Of a stretch of 64,000 nucleotides of DNA, positions 1 to 8,390 are shown piece by piece; within the stretch, counting starts at the first letter, position 1, and the number at the start of each line of letters is the position of its first letter. Below the pieces are notes generated by a model. That model was not told where the DNA came from and ran no database searches. It was given only the letters and a program-made list of their open reading frames with translations. Source of the stretch: Akkermansia muciniphila. Lineage in GTDB: Bacteria; Verrucomicrobiota; Verrucomicrobiia; Verrucomicrobiales; Akkermansiaceae. The stretch lies in assembly GCF_030848305.1 (NCBI RefSeq), contig NZ_CP114598.1, positions 124,001 to 188,000 of the forward strand, in the 5' to 3' direction. A program made the position numbers and the translations under genes.

Positions 1-175
1 ACCAATAGTAGATTTCCATGCGGTTGCATGTGGAAAGCACAACGCACTGATCCACTTCAGGAAGGGAGCGGATGCGCCTTCCCTCCTCCCGGAGCTTATG
101 GGCCGGCACGGCAAACCGCTCCCGTATTTCCACAGGGGCGGTCCGGTGATTCAAGCCTAAACAAACCATTCTCAT
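1..175 (-). CDS. hemA: Glutamyl-tRNA reductase, N-terminal part (runs off window)
   Basis: This is the first 58 residues of glutamyl-tRNA reductase, which reduces glutamyl-tRNA(Glu) to glutamate-1-semialdehyde, the first committed step of C5 heme synthesis. The segment reads GLNHRTAPVEIRER near the start and has the catalytic-cysteine motif LSTCNRMEIY (Cys50), both hallmarks of HemA. The ATG at 175 overlaps the stop of the upstream gene (TGATG), which implies translational coupling. A second in-frame ATG lies two codons later. The rest of the gene lies beyond position 1, so completeness cannot be judged. Confidence 0.93.
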   Translation of the reverse strand, partial: MRMVCLGLNHRTAPVEIRERFAVPAHKLREEGRRIRSLPEVDQCVVLSTCNRMEIYYW

Positions 176-933
176 CAGCTTACCAAGAAAATGCTCATGG
201 ATGCAATAAAGAGGACCACGCAACAGCACGCCAACATCCGTCCCGGCATGCCGCGGCGGTAAATAAACCACAGCAGGACGCTGTAGCCTGCCGTGAGAAG
301 AGAGACAATGGAGGTCTTGGCTGCATTGATGGGGAGATGCCCCCGCCATCCGAGCCATTCCCCGAGCAGAAGAAGGAGGAATGCCACAAGAATCAGGCGC
401 TTCATGCTGGCTTCCAGTGTACGGATGGGAGGAAGCATACGGCAGGTACCGGGAATCCGGCGGCTTTTGAGACATTCATTCTGCATGCAGAACGCCGCTC
501 CCGCAGCAGCAGCCAGGCCGCCGGCTCCGTAGGACATCATGGCTATACCCACGTGCGCCGTCACCCAGAAGTCATGCGTGCCCTGCACGTCCGCGCCGGC
601 ACGGCCTATCAGCAGAGAGAGAGCCGTCAGCACGGCAATAGCCGGAGCCGTAAAGATGCCAAGCATGGACATTCGGTAAGCACGTCCCAGCATCAGATAA
701 AAGAGGTTGATGCTCCAGGAAAGAAAGAAAAGCACCTCCGAAGCGCCGCGGATGGGGCACATTCCCGTCTGGTACGCTTTGACGCATAGCGCCCCTGTCT
801 GGAGAACAAAGAGGCACGCCATCCAAAGATGGGCATATAAAAACCGTTGTCCGGAAGCCAGCAGGCGCCATCCCAGCCCTGTGAAAGCCAGGGAGAGGAT
901 GAGAGAGGCAATGGCCCACCAGTTATCGTTCAT
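175..933 (-). CDS. CcsA/HemX-type cytochrome c assembly membrane protein
   Basis: An integral membrane protein of 252 residues with about seven to eight hydrophobic segments, the first starting at residue 5. It resembles the CcsA/CcmC/HemX superfamily of heme-handling proteins. Position directly before hemA, with overlapping stop and start codons, is typical of HemX, a family member thought to influence HemA level or heme handling. I do not see a clear WWD heme-binding motif, so a regulatory HemX role fits better than a full cytochrome c synthetase. The family call rests on hydropathy, length and context rather than a diagnostic motif. Confidence 0.75.
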   Translation of the reverse strand: MNDNWWAIASLILSLAFTGLGWRLLASGQRFLYAHLWMACLFVLQTGALCVKAYQTGMCPIRGASEVLFFLSWSINLFYLMLGRAYRMSMLGIFTAPAIAVLTALSLLIGRAGADVQGTHDFWVTAHVGIAMMSYGAGGLAAAAGAAFCMQNECLKSRRIPGTCRMLPPIRTLEASMKRLILVAFLLLLLGEWLGWRGHLPINAAKTSIVSLLTAGYSVLLWFIYRRGMPGRMLACCCVVLFIASMSIFLVS

Positions 934-953
934 AAATCCGGCGCGGAAATGGT

Positions 954-1748
954 TCAGGAACGCAGATCGCGTTCAATGACGGCGTATGCCTGGTGGTTAT
1001 GAATAGATTCAAAATTTTCCGCTTCCACCCGGTACCAGCTGAAGGCGGAATGACTCTGCGTTTTCAACGCCACGTTGCGCACCAGGTCTTCCACAAAGAC
1101 AGGGTTTTCGTAAGCCTTTTCCGTCACCCATTTTTCATCCGGCCTTTTCAGCACACTGAACAGGGAACAGCTCGCGCAGGATTCCACCAGATCAATCAGG
1201 TCTTCAATCCAGACGGGCCTGGAGGCGAAACGCACGGAATAAGTAACCAGCCCGCGCTGGTTGTGGGCTCCGTAAGAACTCATAGCTTTGGAACAAGGGC
1301 AGAGCGTCGTCACGGGGACGATGACTGTCAGTTTGAAATCAGCCAGTTTGTTGTTCGCTTCCGCCTCCATCTCAAACCGGACGACGTAATCCATAAGCCC
1401 TTCAATTCCGGTCACAGGAGCCTTTTTGGAGCGGAAAAACGGGAATTCCATTTCCACATGGGAACGGCGGGCGGACAGGCGGCGAAGCAGTTCCCGCGGA
1501 ATAGCCAAGGCCGTATGCACATCCAGCAAGGGACCATGCTGGTGCAACGCCTCCACAAAACGGCTCATATGGGTGCCCTTGAATTCTTCCGGCAAATCCA
1601 CCGCCAGAGAAACCGTCGCCACGGTGGACTGGATGCGGTTGAGCTTGTCCTGTATCTGGATGGGGAAGCGCAGCCCTTTAACGCCCACCCGGTCAATGGA
1701 AATATTGCGCGTATCCGCCTCGGACTGGGTATCTTTCAGTTCCTGCAT
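954..1748 (-). CDS. folE2: GTP cyclohydrolase FolE2 (type IB)
   Basis: Converts GTP to 7,8-dihydroneopterin triphosphate, the first step toward folate and related pterins. The 264-residue product has the GCYH-IB signatures GTHMSRFVEAL (about residues 58-68), CPCSK (about 150-154, including the metal-ligand cysteine) and SYGAHNQRG. FolE2 can use metals other than zinc, and no zinc-dependent FolE is in this window. It sits between rpsR and the CcsA-like gene on the same strand, 20 bp before the latter, so it is probably in the same transcript. Confidence 0.93.
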   Translation of the reverse strand: MQELKDTQSEADTRNISIDRVGVKGLRFPIQIQDKLNRIQSTVATVSLAVDLPEEFKGTHMSRFVEALHQHGPLLDVHTALAIPRELLRRLSARRSHVEMEFPFFRSKKAPVTGIEGLMDYVVRFEMEAEANNKLADFKLTVIVPVTTLCPCSKAMSSYGAHNQRGLVTYSVRFASRPVWIEDLIDLVESCASCSLFSVLKRPDEKWVTEKAYENPVFVEDLVRNVALKTQSHSAFSWYRVEAENFESIHNHQAYAVIERDLRS

Positions 1749-1855
1749 GGGGAAAGAGAATGATGGGTGGAAATAAAGCGGGAGTCTGCCCTGTTACCGG
1801 ACAAACTCCCGCCTGCAAAGACAATTCTACCGAAAGAGATTTTCCTTGGGGCTTG

Positions 1856-2101
1856 TTACGGCAGAAGGTTGATGGAACGGGCCCGCTTGATTTCACGGGT
1901 TACCTTGCGGTGCATTTTAGCGGACAGCCCAGTCACACGGCGGGGAAGAATTTTGCCGGTTTCAGAGGTGAACTTGGACAGGAAATCAGGGTTGAGCAGG
2001 TTGACCTGATCCATCGGGATGTCGAGACGACGGCGCGGCATCTGACGATTGCACGTGCGGAAACGAATACGGCGTTCTACAGTCTTGGGTTCAGTGGACA
2101 T
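1856..2101 (-). CDS. rpsR: 30S ribosomal protein S18
   Basis: The 81-residue product matches S18 throughout: [10 protein letters not shown] near the N-terminus, then [17 protein letters not shown] and [14 protein letters not shown], the rRNA/S6-binding core. S18 sits in the platform of the small subunit. It lies 32 bp after rpmG on the same strand. No rpsF or rplI is adjacent, so this is not the usual S6-S18-L9 operon. Confidence 0.96.
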   Translation of the reverse strand: MSTEPKTVERRIRFRTCNRQMPRRRLDIPMDQVNLLNPDFLSKFTSETGKILPRRVTGLSAKMHRKVTREIKRARSINLLP

Positions 2102-2133
2102 AATAATGAAAATAATCGATAAGCTGAACGCGG

Positions 2134-2307
2134 TTAGCGCATTTCACGATGAAGCGTGCGACGCTTCAGGAAAGGATTGTACTTAATCTTTTCCAGGCGG
2201 CCGGGAGTACGCAGGCTTTTTTTATTGCGCGTGGTGACGTAGCGGGACGTAGGCTTTCCTTCGGCTTTGGCCTCGGTGCATTCGAGGATGATGATGTCTC
2301 TTGGCAT
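2134..2307 (-). CDS. rpmG: 50S ribosomal protein L33
   Basis: A 57-residue gene. The ATG at 2307 opens a product starting [19 protein letters not shown] and continuing [10 protein letters not shown], with [15 protein letters not shown] near the C-terminus, a full-length L33. It has one cysteine (Cys10) and lacks the paired CxxC motifs, so it is the zinc-independent C-minus form. It lies directly upstream of rpsR. Confidence 0.95.
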   Translation of the reverse strand: MPRDIIILECTEAKAEGKPTSRYVTTRNKKSLRTPGRLEKIKYNPFLKRRTLHREMR

Positions 2308-2340
2308 GATGAAAATGTGTTACGGGGGAGGATTTATACA

Positions 2341-3165
2341 CTATTCTTCGTCATCGTCAAGAGAAACAGATAAATCTACATCATTTTGTCCTCCCGCAAA
2401 GCCCAGGGCCACTCTGGGGCGGAACCTGGCATTCTGGCCTTTTTCCTTTTCCCACTGGGCCTGGCATTCCACAGTAAGCCGCGCAAAGGGGATGGCCTCC
2501 AGGCGCAGAATGGGAATGACTTTGTATGACATTTCGCAGATGCCATATGTTCCGCTGTCAATGCGGGCAAGCGCCTGTTCGATTTCATACAGGCCGTCCT
2601 GCTCCTTGGAAAGCAGGCTGAGCGCAAAATCACGGTCATAGGCGTCGCTGCCGGCATCCGCCTGGTGCTCCCCGGAGCCGGAAGCCTCACTGCCTTCCGG
2701 ATGATTCCGGAGAGTGTCGCGGGCCACGCCGCTCATGCTGTCCAAAGCCCTGTCGCGCAAGTCCATCAGATGCTGACGCTGCATCTGCACGAAGGGCTCC
2801 CATTCAGGATTGGCGGCCAGTTCCGCCTTGGCGGCGGCAATGGCTTCCGCCTGTTCGTCCGTCAATTCATTTTTTGCGGGAGCCGGAACCGGGGCAACGG
2901 GAGCGGAAGCGATTTTTTTAACCGGAGCTTTTTTGACCGTTTTCGGCGCCGGCTTTTTTTCCACCTCAACCGCGGCGGAGGCGTTGCTCTTGGCGGGGCT
3001 GGCGGCTTTTTCCGGTTCAGACGCCTTTTTCCTGCAGCACTTCTTCTTGGCGGGAGCCTCCAGGTCTACAGCGGTCTTGCAACCGGACTTCCCGCAGGTC
3101 TTTTTCTTGGGAGCCGGAACTTCCTTGGCGACGGTCTTGCTATTGGTTTTCTTGGGAGTAGGCAT
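2341..3165 (-). CDS. DksA/TraR-family protein with Lys/Ala/Pro-rich N-terminal tail
   Basis: The C-terminal half (about residues 125-255 of 274) resembles DksA/TraR secondary-channel regulators of RNA polymerase: a coiled-coil region followed by GTYGICEMSYKVIPILRLEA and LTVECQAQW. Only one cysteine remains of each CxxC pair, so the zinc finger keeps two of four ligands. The first 100 residues are a repetitive basic Lys/Ala/Pro segment (PAPKKK, APAKKK, KKAPVKK) like histone H1 tails, and the extreme C-terminus is acidic. I start at the ATG at 3165; an upstream in-frame ATG at 3204 would add 13 residues. No Shine-Dalgarno separates them. It is first in the chain leading to rpmG, rpsR and folE2. 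Confidence 0.8.
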   Translation of the reverse strand: MPTPKKTNSKTVAKEVPAPKKKTCGKSGCKTAVDLEAPAKKKCCRKKASEPEKAASPAKSNASAAVEVEKKPAPKTVKKAPVKKIASAPVAPVPAPAKNELTDEQAEAIAAAKAELAANPEWEPFVQMQRQHLMDLRDRALDSMSGVARDTLRNHPEGSEASGSGEHQADAGSDAYDRDFALSLLSKEQDGLYEIEQALARIDSGTYGICEMSYKVIPILRLEAIPFARLTVECQAQWEKEKGQNARFRPRVALGFAGGQNDVDLSVSLDDDEE

Positions 3166-3400
3166 AGGAGGTATCTCTATGGGCTGAGGTTGACAATATT
3201 TCACGAACAGAGGGCGGAACCAGCCCCGCTGACTAGACTATGAGACATTACAAACGCCCAAATGTTCATTCAAGAAAATTCAGCTGTGAAACAAGTCATT
3301 TTTCCCCTTCCCGCACCCGTTATTTTCCTGTCGGGATTTTAGGGGAAACATACCTCTTTTAACCTTTTCAACGCCCGGTAAAATTCTATATTGGCATTAT

Positions 3401-4360
3401 ATGACAGCTTCAACCATTCCCTCCATCGGCATTGACTTCGGAGGCACCTCCATCAAAATGGGGGTCGTCAAGGGCGCGGAAGTAATCGCCCACGCTCCTT
3501 CGATAGCCACTCAGGAATACGGCAATCCCGATCAACTGATTGAAGCCATAGCCCAGTTCGTGAATATGCTGCGGCTGAACCACCCGGAAGTGCAGGCCAT
3601 CGGCATGGGAATGCCGGGGTTCGTCAATTTTTACCAGGGGACCGTTTACACGCTTACCAACGTTCCCGGCTGGAACAACGTTCCGGTAAAGGACATGCTC
3701 CAGGCGGCCTGCGGACTGCCCGTATACGTGGAAAACGACGCCAACTGCATGGCTTATGCGGAATGGAAGCTGGGCGCCGGAAAAGGAAAAAGGCATCTGG
3801 TCTGCCTGACCCTCGGCACCGGCGTCGGCAGCGGCCTGATCGTGAACGGAGAACTTCTGCGCGGGGCTACCTGCTCCGCCGGGGAGCTGGGGCAGACGAG
3901 CATCGACTACCGGGGGCGCCTGGGCCATTACGGCAACCGCGGCTCCCTGGAGGATTATGTGGGCAACCGGGAAATAGCTGCGGATGCCCGCACGCTTTAC
4001 GCCAGCCACGGCATTGACAAGGCCATTGTGGACTGCAACCCCATCGCTTTGGAACGGGCCGCGTTGGCGGGTGATGAAGTGGCTGAACAAGTATGGCGGG
4101 ACCTGGCCGTAAAACTCTCCTGCGCCCTGATGAATTGCTGCTATCTCCTGAATCCGGAAGCCATCATCATCGGCGGGGGCGTGGCCAAGGCCAGAACCCT
4201 GCTTTTCCAGCCCCTTCAGGAAATCATGAAAGCCCAGCTCGCCGCCCCTCTGGTGGAATACCTTGAAATCCTTCCCGCCCAGTTCGGTACGGAAGCGGGT
4301 ATCCTGGGGGCCGCCCATCTGGCTCTCAACACCCACTTCGGAGAAACATTCCGGCCCTGA
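3401..4360 (+). CDS. ROK-family sugar kinase (glucokinase-like)
   Basis: A 319-residue ROK protein that probably phosphorylates glucose or another hexose with ATP. The N-terminal phosphate loop IGIDFGGTSIKMGV, the sugar-binding VENDANCMA with catalytic Asp, the LGTGVGSGL loop and a late IIGGGVA motif are all present. The usual zinc-binding CxCGxxGC motif is replaced by the stretch HYGNRGSLEDY, and the GExGH motif reads GELGQ, so both zinc-ligand sets are missing. Kinase activity is likely but substrate is uncertain. A TATATT box lies about 10 bp before the ATG. The next gene starts 5 bp after its stop. Confidence 0.85.
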   Translation: MTASTIPSIGIDFGGTSIKMGVVKGAEVIAHAPSIATQEYGNPDQLIEAIAQFVNMLRLNHPEVQAIGMGMPGFVNFYQGTVYTLTNVPGWNNVPVKDMLQAACGLPVYVENDANCMAYAEWKLGAGKGKRHLVCLTLGTGVGSGLIVNGELLRGATCSAGELGQTSIDYRGRLGHYGNRGSLEDYVGNREIAADARTLYASHGIDKAIVDCNPIALERAALAGDEVAEQVWRDLAVKLSCALMNCCYLLNPEAIIIGGGVAKARTLLFQPLQEIMKAQLAAPLVEYLEILPAQFGTEAGILGAAHLALNTHFGETFRP

Positions 4361-4364
4361 TCTC

Positions 4365-5333
4365 GTGTCTTCCTCCCAAATACTCAAACTCGCCTGCAAA
4401 CTGGAATTGACGGCGGAACAGGAACGGGATTTTCTGGACGCCATGCAGGCCGGGGACCGTTCCAGAAGTGCGCTGGTCATCACTCCGAAGGCTCCGAAAA
4501 GCTACCGGCCGCCCCTGCCGGCAGAAAACACGCCGCAGGAATGGGGGCATCCCTCTATCCTGGCGCTCCCTCCGGGAGAGGCGGAAACCAAACCCGGCTC
4601 CCTGCCGGACTACGAACGCGGCTATTACTATCCCCTGGATCTCTCATCCGTCTGGGAAACAGCCCCTCTGGCGCATCTTCCGTTTCGTCCGGAACGCTGC
4701 CTGGACATGTGCGCAGCTCCGGGAGGAAAAAGCATTCTGGCGCAGACGCGGGTATCTCCGCAGGAGCATGTTTCCAATGAGGTGCATCCGAAGCGCCTGG
4801 GCATCCTGCGCCATAACCTGCTTCGCTGCGGCTTCACCAATTTGTACACCCAGCGCCTGCGCCCGGACCAGTGGGCGGAACTGGCCCCCGGCTGTTTCGA
4901 TCTTATCCTGGCGGATGCCCCGTGCAGCGGACAGTCCCTGCTGGCTAAAGGAATTCCCAATCCCGGCTGTTTCAATTCCTCCGTCACCGGAGGCAACGCC
5001 AAGCGGCAGCGGGGCATTTTACTGGCCGCCCTCCAGTGCCTGGCTCCCGGCGGTTTCCTGCTGTACACCACATGCACCTACGCTCCGGAGGAAAATGAAC
5101 GCAATGTCCTGTACCTCCTAAAGCGCCATCCGGACCTTCACACCGTAACCGTACCGGAGCTGGAGCATTTCCGTTCCTCCCTGACGCAGGAAGCCTGCTA
5201 CCGGCTCATGCCCTTCCACGGAGCAGGAGCGGGAGGGTTCACCTGCCTGTTGCGCAAGGATGGAGACCATTCGCGCCCTCTTTCCCTGCCGGATGAATTG
5301 AAGGCATGGCCCATTCACGCCATGAATTGCTGA
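4365..5333 (+). CDS. RsmB/NOP-family RNA m5C methyltransferase
   Basis: A class I SAM-dependent enzyme predicted to make 5-methylcytosine in rRNA or tRNA. It has the SAM site DMCAAPGGKS, catalytic motif IV DAPCSGQS and motif VI TTCTYAPEENE, so both conserved cysteines of the RsmB/RsmF class are in place. I chose the GTG at 4365, just after the ROK stop; an upstream in-frame ATG at 4263 would overlap the kinase by about 100 bp and adds no recognizable sequence. At 322 residues it lacks the long N-terminal NusB domain of RsmB, closer to the RsmF/NOP2 catalytic core. Confidence 0.87.
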   Translation: MSSSQILKLACKLELTAEQERDFLDAMQAGDRSRSALVITPKAPKSYRPPLPAENTPQEWGHPSILALPPGEAETKPGSLPDYERGYYYPLDLSSVWETAPLAHLPFRPERCLDMCAAPGGKSILAQTRVSPQEHVSNEVHPKRLGILRHNLLRCGFTNLYTQRLRPDQWAELAPGCFDLILADAPCSGQSLLAKGIPNPGCFNSSVTGGNAKRQRGILLAALQCLAPGGFLLYTTCTYAPEENERNVLYLLKRHPDLHTVTVPELEHFRSSLTQEACYRLMPFHGAGAGGFTCLLRKDGDHSRPLSLPDELKAWPIHAMNC

Positions 5334-5340
5334 AAAAAAG

Positions 5341-5850
5341 ATGAAGATAGGCATTTTTTCCGACTTGCACGACCGCACAGACCATCTGGAACCAGCCATG
5401 CACCGGATGCGCCTGCTGGGCTGCGGGCATTTCATCTTCCTGGGCGACTGCACCACCCCGGAGAGTTTCCGGCGCCTGATTGAACTGACGGAGGATTTTC
5501 CTCTGGACGCCGTTCCGGGCAACAATGACTATGATGTGGAAATCATGCGGCGGATGGCCGCCGGTTCCCCGGCGGCGCGCCTGCATCCGGAACATGCCCT
5601 TATCACCCGGTACGGCATGAAATTTTCCCTTTCCCATTACCCCAAATACGCCCTGCGGGAAGCGCGCAACGGAGGCGCCGACGTCGCCCTGTACGGCCAC
5701 ACCCACCAGGCCGTGAGCGAAAAATACGGCAGCTGCCTGCTGGCCAATCCCGGAGAACTCCAGGGCAGAACCGGGCACATCGGCTTCGGCGTTCTGGATA
5801 CGGAAACCCGCACCATCAACCTGCATACCCTGGATTTTCACGAGCCATGA
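5341..5850 (+). CDS. YfcE/MJ0936-type metallophosphoesterase
   Basis: A 169-residue calcineurin-like phosphoesterase. Metal-binding motifs appear in order: IFSDLHD (near residue 5), FLGDC, PGNND, and GHTHQA near the C-terminus. This compact form usually hydrolyses phosphodiesters; the physiological substrate is unknown. It starts 7 bp after the methyltransferase gene and its stop overlaps the ATG of the NUDIX gene. Confidence 0.87.
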   Translation: MKIGIFSDLHDRTDHLEPAMHRMRLLGCGHFIFLGDCTTPESFRRLIELTEDFPLDAVPGNNDYDVEIMRRMAAGSPAARLHPEHALITRYGMKFSLSHYPKYALREARNGGADVALYGHTHQAVSEKYGSCLLANPGELQGRTGHIGFGVLDTETRTINLHTLDFHEP

Positions 5851-6227
5851 ACACGCTGGACGTCTGCTGCGCCCTGATTGAACTGCCCACCGCCCGGGGC
5901 CCCCTCCTTCTGGGCGCTAAAAAGAAAACGGGGCAGTCCAACGGGCTTCTTTACGAATTCCCGGGCGGGAAAGTGGAACCCGGAGAAAACGCCCGGAATG
6001 CCGTCATACGGGAAATACGGGAAGAACTGGGATGCGCCGTTGTCCCCGTCCGCAGGCTCACCCCTGTACGGCACCAGGAGCCTAAACGCGTTATCCGCCT
6101 CATCCCTTTTTGTGCCGTCTGGAACATTGCTCCCTGCCCCGCCCCCTGGAACATGAAAACCTGGGGTTCTTCTCCCGCAGTACGCTGGAAGAACTGCCCT
6201 GGGCGCCTGCGGACCGCCTTGTGTTAA
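5847..6227 (+). CDS. NUDIX hydrolase (MutT-like) with frameshifted C-terminus
   Basis: The N-terminal 90 residues are a normal NUDIX domain. The nudix box runs GGKVEPGENARNAVIREIRE then ELG, as in enzymes that clean up oxidised or deaminated nucleotides. After a run of five C at 6142-6146 the reading frame enters an unlikely tail ending at 6227. Reading on in the -1 frame from 6134 gives LEHENLGFF, LEELPWAPADR and a natural end at 6253, which is the expected MutT C-terminus. Adding one C to the run would restore a product of about 135 residues. The gene is therefore a recent frameshift mutant or carries a sequence error. Its ATG overlaps the preceding gene by 4 bp. Confidence 0.85.
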   Translation: MNTLDVCCALIELPTARGPLLLGAKKKTGQSNGLLYEFPGGKVEPGENARNAVIREIREELGCAVVPVRRLTPVRHQEPKRVIRLIPFCAVWNIAPCPAPWNMKTWGSSPAVRWKNCPGRLRTALC

Positions 6228-6253
6228 CGGAATGGCTGGAAAAACACCGCTGA
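6134..6253 (+). other. Out-of-frame C-terminal segment of the NUDIX gene
   Basis: This stretch, read one frame away from the open NUDIX frame, encodes about 39 residues with a NUDIX C-terminal character (LGFFSRSTLEELPWAPADR) and ends with TGA at 6251-6253. It joins the upstream domain naturally if one base is added in the C run at 6142-6146. Confidence 0.75.
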
Positions 6254-6926
6254 AAGCGCATTCCCTTCAAAATCAGCCGTTCCGAGGAAAAGTCCCCGCC
6301 CATGTCTGAAAAGATTGCAAAAACACCTTGGAACATTTTCTTCCATGAGGTATACAAGGCGGTGGCTGCTGCACTCGTCATTACCTGGCAAAGTGGCCCG
6401 GACCGATATTACAACCTAATGGGGGCAGCCCCGACGCAGGGCTGACTACGTCCTATACCGGAAAAGTCAAAACAGCGGCGGAAGTCCCCGCTCTATTGAG
6501 GCACGGGAACGTGGCTCACAGCCAGAGACGGTGCAGCGGTGTCTTTCCTTTTTCTCTGCAGAACAGCCGGGATTCTCCCCCCCTTTGGAGCAATACTCCC
6601 GGCCGTCAGATTTAACCGCCTTTTCCCGCTCTTTTCACTCCGCAGCATTTGCAGACACGGAGAAGCCATGTCTCAAGATTGAATGCGGGCGGAGGCAACT
6701 GCCTCCTTCAGATATTTCGGGAGCTTCCATTCCCGTTCTTTCCGTCTCACTGGACGAGAAAGAAAAAGGGCAAAGAACGCAATATTATTAGTTAATAAAC
6801 AGCAACTGTTAACAAACATAATAATCCCTTAGACATTTCCGGAAATCATGATAGGATCACGCTCTGTTGCGGAAAAGTTTTTAACATCCGTGCAACTTTT
6901 TCATTATTGCGAAGTATAATATAGTC
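6254..6926. other. Long intergenic region before macA
   Basis: About 670 bp with no convincing gene on either strand. The open frames here have no family features. The last 150 bp are AT-rich. They include an imperfect inverted repeat around 6790-6816 (GTTAA ... TTAAC) and a TATAAT at 6915-6920, only 6 bp before the GTG chosen for macA. I do not recognise a tRNA, riboswitch or other structured RNA here. Confidence 0.5.
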
Positions 6927-8324
6927 GTGAAGGGATTCATCAAACTCATCATTGTCATTGCCGTTCTCGGAGGCCTCTGGGTTGCCTGGGAACAGTGGAA
7001 AGGAAATGAAGCCATCCAGGTGGACTATCAGACAGAGCCCCTTGAAAAGGGAGACCTGATGATCACCATTGAAGCGACCGGCGTCACGGAGCCTGATGAA
7101 CTGGTAGACGTGGGCGCCCAGGTCAGCGGAATCATCATGGAGTTCGGCAAGGACCTGAACGGCAAGGTGGTGGATTATTCCAGCCCTGTAAAGGCCGGTC
7201 AAATACTCGCGGAAATCGACAAACTTCCCGTGCAGCTGGACGTTCAGAGGGCGGAAGCCTCCAAAGCGCAGGCCATTGCCGGCATCGCCCGCGCCAAGGC
7301 GGACATTCAGCAGGCCAAAGCCAAGCACCAGCAGGCCAGACTGGACCGGGAACGCGCGGAAAAACTGGGGCCGGGGGATGCCCTGTCCAAATCCAGCTAC
7401 GACCAGTATATTGCGGATGAAGAAACCGCCCGCGCCAACGTAGCCGTGGCGGAAGCCTCCCTGCAGGAAGCGGAAGCCTCCCTGAAACAGGCGGAAGCCG
7501 CGCTGAAAAAGGAAATGCGCAACCTGGAATACACCACCATCAAGTCCCCCGTGGATGGCGTCGTGGTCAAACGCCTGGTCAACATAGGCCAAACGGTGGT
7601 TTCCAGCATGAGCGCCTCCAGCCTGTTTTACATCGCTACAGACCTTTCCAAGCTGAAAATCTGGGCTGCCGTGAACGAGGCGGACATCGGCAGCATTCGC
7701 AAGGGGCAGGAGGTACTGTTCACCGTAGACGCTTTCGCCGGCCGCAAATTCAAGGGAACGGTGGACAAGATACGGCTGGACGCAACCATGACGTCCAATG
7801 TAGTCACTTACATCGTGGACATTGATGTTCCCAATCCGGACAAGCTTCTTATCCCTTATCTGACGGCAAATGTCCAATTCGTGGTGGAAGACATACGAAA
7901 CGCCTTCCTCGTTTCCAATGCGGCCCTCCGCTTCCGCCCGGAAACAGAACTGGTCAGCGCTGAACAAAAAGCGGCTTTTGACCGGATGCAGCCGGAACTG
8001 GCCGCTCCCGTCCGGGACGGTCAGAAGAAAAAAGCCGTGGTTTGGGAATTGCGGGACAATCTTCTTTATCCCCACCTGGTCACCAAAGGGGAAAGCAACG
8101 GCATGCTGACGGCCATTGCGGGAGAAACGCTCCGGGAAGGAATGAAAATCGTTTCCACAGCGCAGATATTGAACCGCTCCGAAAGTTCGGAAGACGGCTC
8201 TTCCGCCTCCGCCGGCGGGGAAAACCCGTTCGCGCCCAAGATGCCCCCGCGCCGCAAGCCGAGCACAGGCAACACGAAGACGCCCGCCCCGACTGGCAAC
8301 GGCGGCCCTCCCCCGCCTCCCTAA
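6927..8324 (+). CDS. macA: MacA/HlyD-type periplasmic adaptor of an efflux pump
   Basis: The periplasmic adaptor links an inner-membrane ABC transporter to an outer-membrane channel. It has an N-terminal membrane anchor (about residues 3-20), a barrel-sandwich domain, a long Ala/Glu/Lys-rich alpha-hairpin (about 95-195) and beta domains after SPVDGVVVKRLVNIGQTV. The 465-residue product is longer than typical MacA (about 370) because of an inserted segment and a Pro-rich C-terminal tail ending in five prolines. It starts with GTG at 6927. The ATPase, permease and outer-membrane genes follow on the same strand. Confidence 0.88.
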   Translation: MKGFIKLIIVIAVLGGLWVAWEQWKGNEAIQVDYQTEPLEKGDLMITIEATGVTEPDELVDVGAQVSGIIMEFGKDLNGKVVDYSSPVKAGQILAEIDKLPVQLDVQRAEASKAQAIAGIARAKADIQQAKAKHQQARLDRERAEKLGPGDALSKSSYDQYIADEETARANVAVAEASLQEAEASLKQAEAALKKEMRNLEYTTIKSPVDGVVVKRLVNIGQTVVSSMSASSLFYIATDLSKLKIWAAVNEADIGSIRKGQEVLFTVDAFAGRKFKGTVDKIRLDATMTSNVVTYIVDIDVPNPDKLLIPYLTANVQFVVEDIRNAFLVSNAALRFRPETELVSAEQKAAFDRMQPELAAPVRDGQKKKAVVWELRDNLLYPHLVTKGESNGMLTAIAGETLREGMKIVSTAQILNRSESSEDGSSASAGGENPFAPKMPPRRKPSTGNTKTPAPTGNGGPPPPP

Positions 8325-8390
8325 CCCGGAGAATCGCCCTCATTCGACCTCTTAATTACTCTTTTTTACCGCATCAAGCATTACAGCAAC

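Noticed and set aside
6531-6791. 86-residue open frame in the gap before macA
   Set aside because: Composition is unlike its neighbours, no family or ribosome site is seen.
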